The notes below the pieces were generated by a model. That model was not told the origin of the DNA, made no database searches, and saw nothing but the letters and a program-made list of their open reading frames with translations. Below are positions 60,707-64,000 of a stretch of DNA of 64,000 nt, piece after piece. Position numbers and translations under genes: made by a program. How positions within the stretch are numbered: the first letter of the stretch is position 1; every line of letters starts with the position of its first letter. The stretch lies in NCBI GenBank assembly GCA_963576475.1, contig OY754973.1, positions 13,935,773 through 13,999,772 of the forward strand. The letters are read 5' to 3'. The stretch comes from Molanna angustata (taxonomy: Eukaryota > Arthropoda > Insecta > Trichoptera > Molannidae).

Positions 60707-61460
60707 TTCTAATGGTAATAATAATGGAGAAGTATTAAAATCTATTTGTGCGTTAATCAAAGGAACGTTGCTGTTACATTTTACTCTATTTATCTCTAAT
60801 ATTTCAAGTTTGACTAATTTTTTACCTTTTCTTAAACTATGTATAAGATTTATCCCAGTTTGTGAGTTAAACGAATGCTCACTCTCAAGTAAATGTGTCG
60901 CAAAGTTCGAAGTGTCTTTTTTCAAACGGAAACACGCAAGATGTTCTTTAAGGCGTGTATTTAAAGATCTACCCGTTTGACCAACATATATACCTGAGCA
61001 TGTATTGCATGTAAGAGAGTAAACACCACTACGGTTTAATTTATCGATTTTATCTTTACTGTTATTTAAGAATTTACCTAGTGTATTGTCATTATAAAAT
61101 GCAATGTTTTTATTGTTTTTTTCTCAAAATATTTCCAATTTTGTTTGACGATTTCCCAATATAGTTTAATTTAATCCAACGATTTTTATTATTTTTTGTT
61201 AATGTTTTTAACCCCGGAGCTAAAAGATATAAAGCATTCTTTTTGTTTTTTCTATATAAAAGAGAATCAACCATATTTGAAGTATACCCATCCCATTATT
61301 CACAGCTAAATTTTTAATAACATTTAATTCTCTATTGAAACTATCACTACTCAAAGAAACAGATAAAAGTCGATGAATCAAAGAGATTTTTTTAATTTTA
61401 AATGTTAAAATGTTTGTATTTCTTCTAAACTGAGATATTTTTGAGTAGAAGAGTTTCATA
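60707..61460 (-). pseudogene. Penelope-like element: RT thumb and GIY-YIG endonuclease remnant
   Basis: The upstream frame (61460-61220) reads KISQFRRNTNILTFK and IHRLLSVSLSSDSFNRELNV then IKNLAVNNG, the end of the Penelope RT region. After a frame break, 61100-60707 reads LNRSGVYSLTCNTCSGIYVG, QTGRSLNTRLKEHL and KKDTSNFATHLLESEHSF, ending KLVKLEILEI. Both GIY-YIG halves (GVY, YVG) and the CxxC pair are kept. The catalytic RT core is absent. The 3' region to about 60365 holds the ribozyme-like motif. Confidence 0.75.
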
Positions 61461-61501
61461 TAGAATAACTTGGTTTTTGTATTTACCTAAATTTTGAAAG
61501 C

Positions 61502-62245
61502 TGTTTTTTTTTAATTTTATTTATACCTAACAAACATACAGTCATACAAACAAATATTACAACAAATTCAATTTTAACAATATATCATAGACCAATTTTG
61601 TTTGCGGATATTACATTATCTTTTTAAGCTGCACAGTGTAAAACAAATTGCTATTTGAAATTTAGTAATACTGAAAATTCAGAAGAAAAAGGACAAAAAG
61701 AGGGGAAGGAAGGTTGTGGCACTCGCAGTCAAAGAGAACAAAGCAGGAATCAGCTACCGTAAACCTCTAAGGGTCTCGGAGATGACATTTTTATATTTTA
61801 TTTTAGTAGGTTTGTCTAAAAATATCAACACTCTTAAAAAAAACATTATAAATGTTAGGTACATGCCCTTTGGATGAATGAATTTTGGACATAGTTAGTT
61901 CTGCAGAGATGCAATCTAAAAGTAAGATTTGTTCTAGTACTACGAAAGGGACAATTAATTGGAAGGCTCCCAACAAGAGACTCAGAGTCAACGGCACCAT
62001 TAATAATTTTATGTAGGTATGTCATGTCTGCAATGGTACGTCTATTTTCTAATGATGTTATTTTATGATGACGAGCGTAAAGGATTCTATCATCAAAGGC
62101 AAGACGGTATTTATAATCAAGGTGATTCAAAAATTTATTTTGGACTTTTTCTAGTCTTTCTATATAGGTAACATACTGGGGGTTCCAAACAACTGAAGCA
62201 TATTCAAGATAGGGTCAAACATAAGTAAAATACAACAACTTTAAA
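61502..62245 (-). pseudogene. CR1/Jockey-type LINE, ORF2 C-terminus and 3' UTR
   Basis: Minus frame: NHLDYKYRLAFDDRILYARH, SLENRRTIADMTYLHKIING, LPINCPFRSTRTNLTF. Then a frameshift, YNVFFKSVDIF, and a 3' UTR nearly identical to 15955-16480. 5' truncated. Confidence 0.7.
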
Positions 62246-62912
62246 GTGTCACTAGATTGAAAAGGTTTAGATATTCTCAGTATATAACCCAGCTGCTTGA
62301 ATGCTTGAATGTTATCATAATTATATTTGTACACTCCATCATTTTCGAGAATATTTTCTTTGTTTTTATGTGAGATAAATCTCATTATCGTCGTCGTCGT
62401 CGATCAAAATAATAATCTACTAAGTCACAAAAGCGAAAAATAATTATTACAATATTTGAGTTGCTTAGACATTGTTTCTAAAGGCGAAACCCCAGGCTAG
62501 AGTGACGACTAAAATTGAATTATTTTGAAACGAATTTCATCTCAAAACCTTTATTGATTGAGATGAAAAAACAAAATCGTATCGAAAAAATGTATGAATG
62601 AGTGATACATATTTTTTAACACAAAATTGAAGCTGCGTGATAATGTGCACAAATGCATGTAGGTATATATGTTTAATACGTGAAGAAAAAACTCCGCACC
62701 TTTTCAAAGCAAACTGCGCGCACAAAAGGGTAAAGTTAATATGGAGGAGTACAAAAAGCTAAAATGTATACGAATTATGTATTACATTAAATTAAAAAAA
62801 TATATTTCACAACAAATCTTAGATTGTTTACTTTCATACTGTCAATGTCATACACGTAGGTACCTAATGTCAAACGTAGTTTATAACAAAATATATAACA
62901 TGTTTGTTGATA
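62246..62912. other. Non-coding, nothing recognised
   Basis: AT-rich sequence with a short (CGT)n at 62390-62402. Confidence 0.4.
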
Positions 62913-63002
62913 TGTTATAAAAATATAAAAATACTTGGTAATAGTTTTATTGTATTTAAATACAATAGAACTATTACCAAGTATTTTTATATTTTTATAA
63001 CA
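62913..63002. repeat. 90-bp spacer-less palindrome
   Basis: Arms 62913-62957 and 62958-63002 are reverse complements with one mismatch, centred on TGTATTTAAATACA. There is no loop. Confidence 0.9.
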
Positions 63003-63335
63003 GATCACCATACAATGGAGTTCTATCAAGAATTTTCGATCGACAAACTAAATGTAGTATTATAACATGTTGAAGAAAAATACAAACCTAATCTACTGTG
63101 AAAAAATATAAATGTTACTTTAACATTAACACTTTGTAATATTGTGACAAGGAAACATTGTACCCCTTGGTAAATATATGATGTTTTTTTATCACAAATT
63201 ACCTATATACTTTTGACCAATCACTAGAATAAGTTAAAACGGTTTCTTTTTCGCTGAATTCTCCTTTTGAATGGTTTCTTTTGTTTCACGAAACGAGAAA
63301 CGAAAATCAATTACAAAAATCTTTAAATAATCCAA

Positions 63336-63855
63336 CTGTCAATTTGTTCAAGAGAATTATTTATATTTTTTAACAGATCGACAAAGTTTAAAGCCAAGAT
63401 ACGCGAAATATGGAGGACATATTTTTATCCATGTTTTTTTTCAATTTCAAAGTCAAAATACACCTACTTAGAAGCTTCACAGTATATATGTTGTATAAAC
63501 CGATGAACTCATAATTCGGAGTAGAACATTAAGTGTGACTGTGTGTGTGTCTTTATAACTTTTGATTCACTTAATGTACATAGTCCAAAATTTTAGAAAA
63601 TATATAAAGTTGTAGACCAGCATAACTTTTATATTCGGAATTTTTATTTTTTATCCAGTCACGGGTTATCAATTTTCGAATTTTTATTTTATTTTTCCAT
63701 TTATCTCAAAAACCATAAAACGTAGAACGCTGAAAATTTGTATTTAAATAGACCAATAAAAAATCTCTAAAGGTTCTTTTTAATAAATTCCAAGTTTTCT
63801 CGAATTTTTTATTAAGAAAAAAAATATTTTATATGATTGACTGCCTAAAATATTT
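63336..63855 (+). mobile_element. Helitron-like element, family A copy 13 (3' truncated, diverged)
   Basis: Starts TCCAACTGTCAATTTGTTCA near 63340 and follows the family order through GGAGTAGAACAT and the TG run (63538-63550) to TTTTTTATTAAG. It ends around GACTGCCTAAAAT, so the hairpin and CTAG end are missing. Confidence 0.6.
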
Positions 63856-64000
63856 TATTTTATTTTCATTTGGAAAACATACAGCAGTTAACATAAAATC
63901 AAACTATAAGAAAACTTAATCAATAAAAAAACTGCTAAGACAGTGTCCACAATTATTTATATAAATCAAATAGCACGGACCGGTACATAGGTACCTACTT

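Overview
The window is AT-rich, gene-poor animal DNA, most likely from an insect and probably a moth or butterfly. The clue to an arthropod is one recognisable host gene, an RYamide (neuropeptide) receptor. The repeat mix also fits: Helitrons, CR1/Jockey-, L2-, RTE- and R2/R4-type LINEs, Penelope-like elements and tRNA-derived SINEs. The order is an inference, because no marker gene settles it. The sequence holds one 200-base gap of Ns.

Layout. Two coding exons of the receptor lie on the minus strand at 22613-23349 (start codon, N-terminus, TM1-TM4) and 2031-2229 (second extracellular loop, TM5, start of the third intracellular loop). They are joined by a 20.4 kb intron, and the TM6-TM7 part must lie beyond position 1. 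A clean splice acceptor at 23467/23468 points to a further 5' leader exon upstream. I see no other host gene between 23.5 and 64 kb.

Nearly everything else is mobile DNA. A roughly 1 kb Helitron/Helentron-like family (called A here) has 5'-TC and 3'-CTAG ends, a 3' hairpin, subterminal inverted repeats of CCAACTGTCGAT and a central CA/TG microsatellite. It is present about 13 times, with clusters at 3.4-12.4 kb and 29.4-35.0 kb. Two A copies are split by nested insertions: a SINE with a 16-bp target duplication, a LINE with intact ORF1 but a gutted ORF2, and a 3.55 kb LINE with near-complete endonuclease and reverse transcriptase. From 14 to 19.3 kb there are decayed R2/R4-type, CR1/Jockey-type and L2 LINEs, including a fresh 294-bp tandem duplication. 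From 27 to 28.3 kb and 35.6 to 38 kb long (TA)n tracts alternate with Penelope terminal blocks, next to a Penelope GIY-YIG endonuclease remnant. From 37.9 to 62.2 kb there are RTE fragments, MITE-like elements, SINEs, a possible solo LTR and a second Penelope remnant whose downstream region folds into a hammerhead-ribozyme-like motif. The elements do not form a pathway. What they share is nesting, tandem or inverted duplication, and recurring terminal hairpins.
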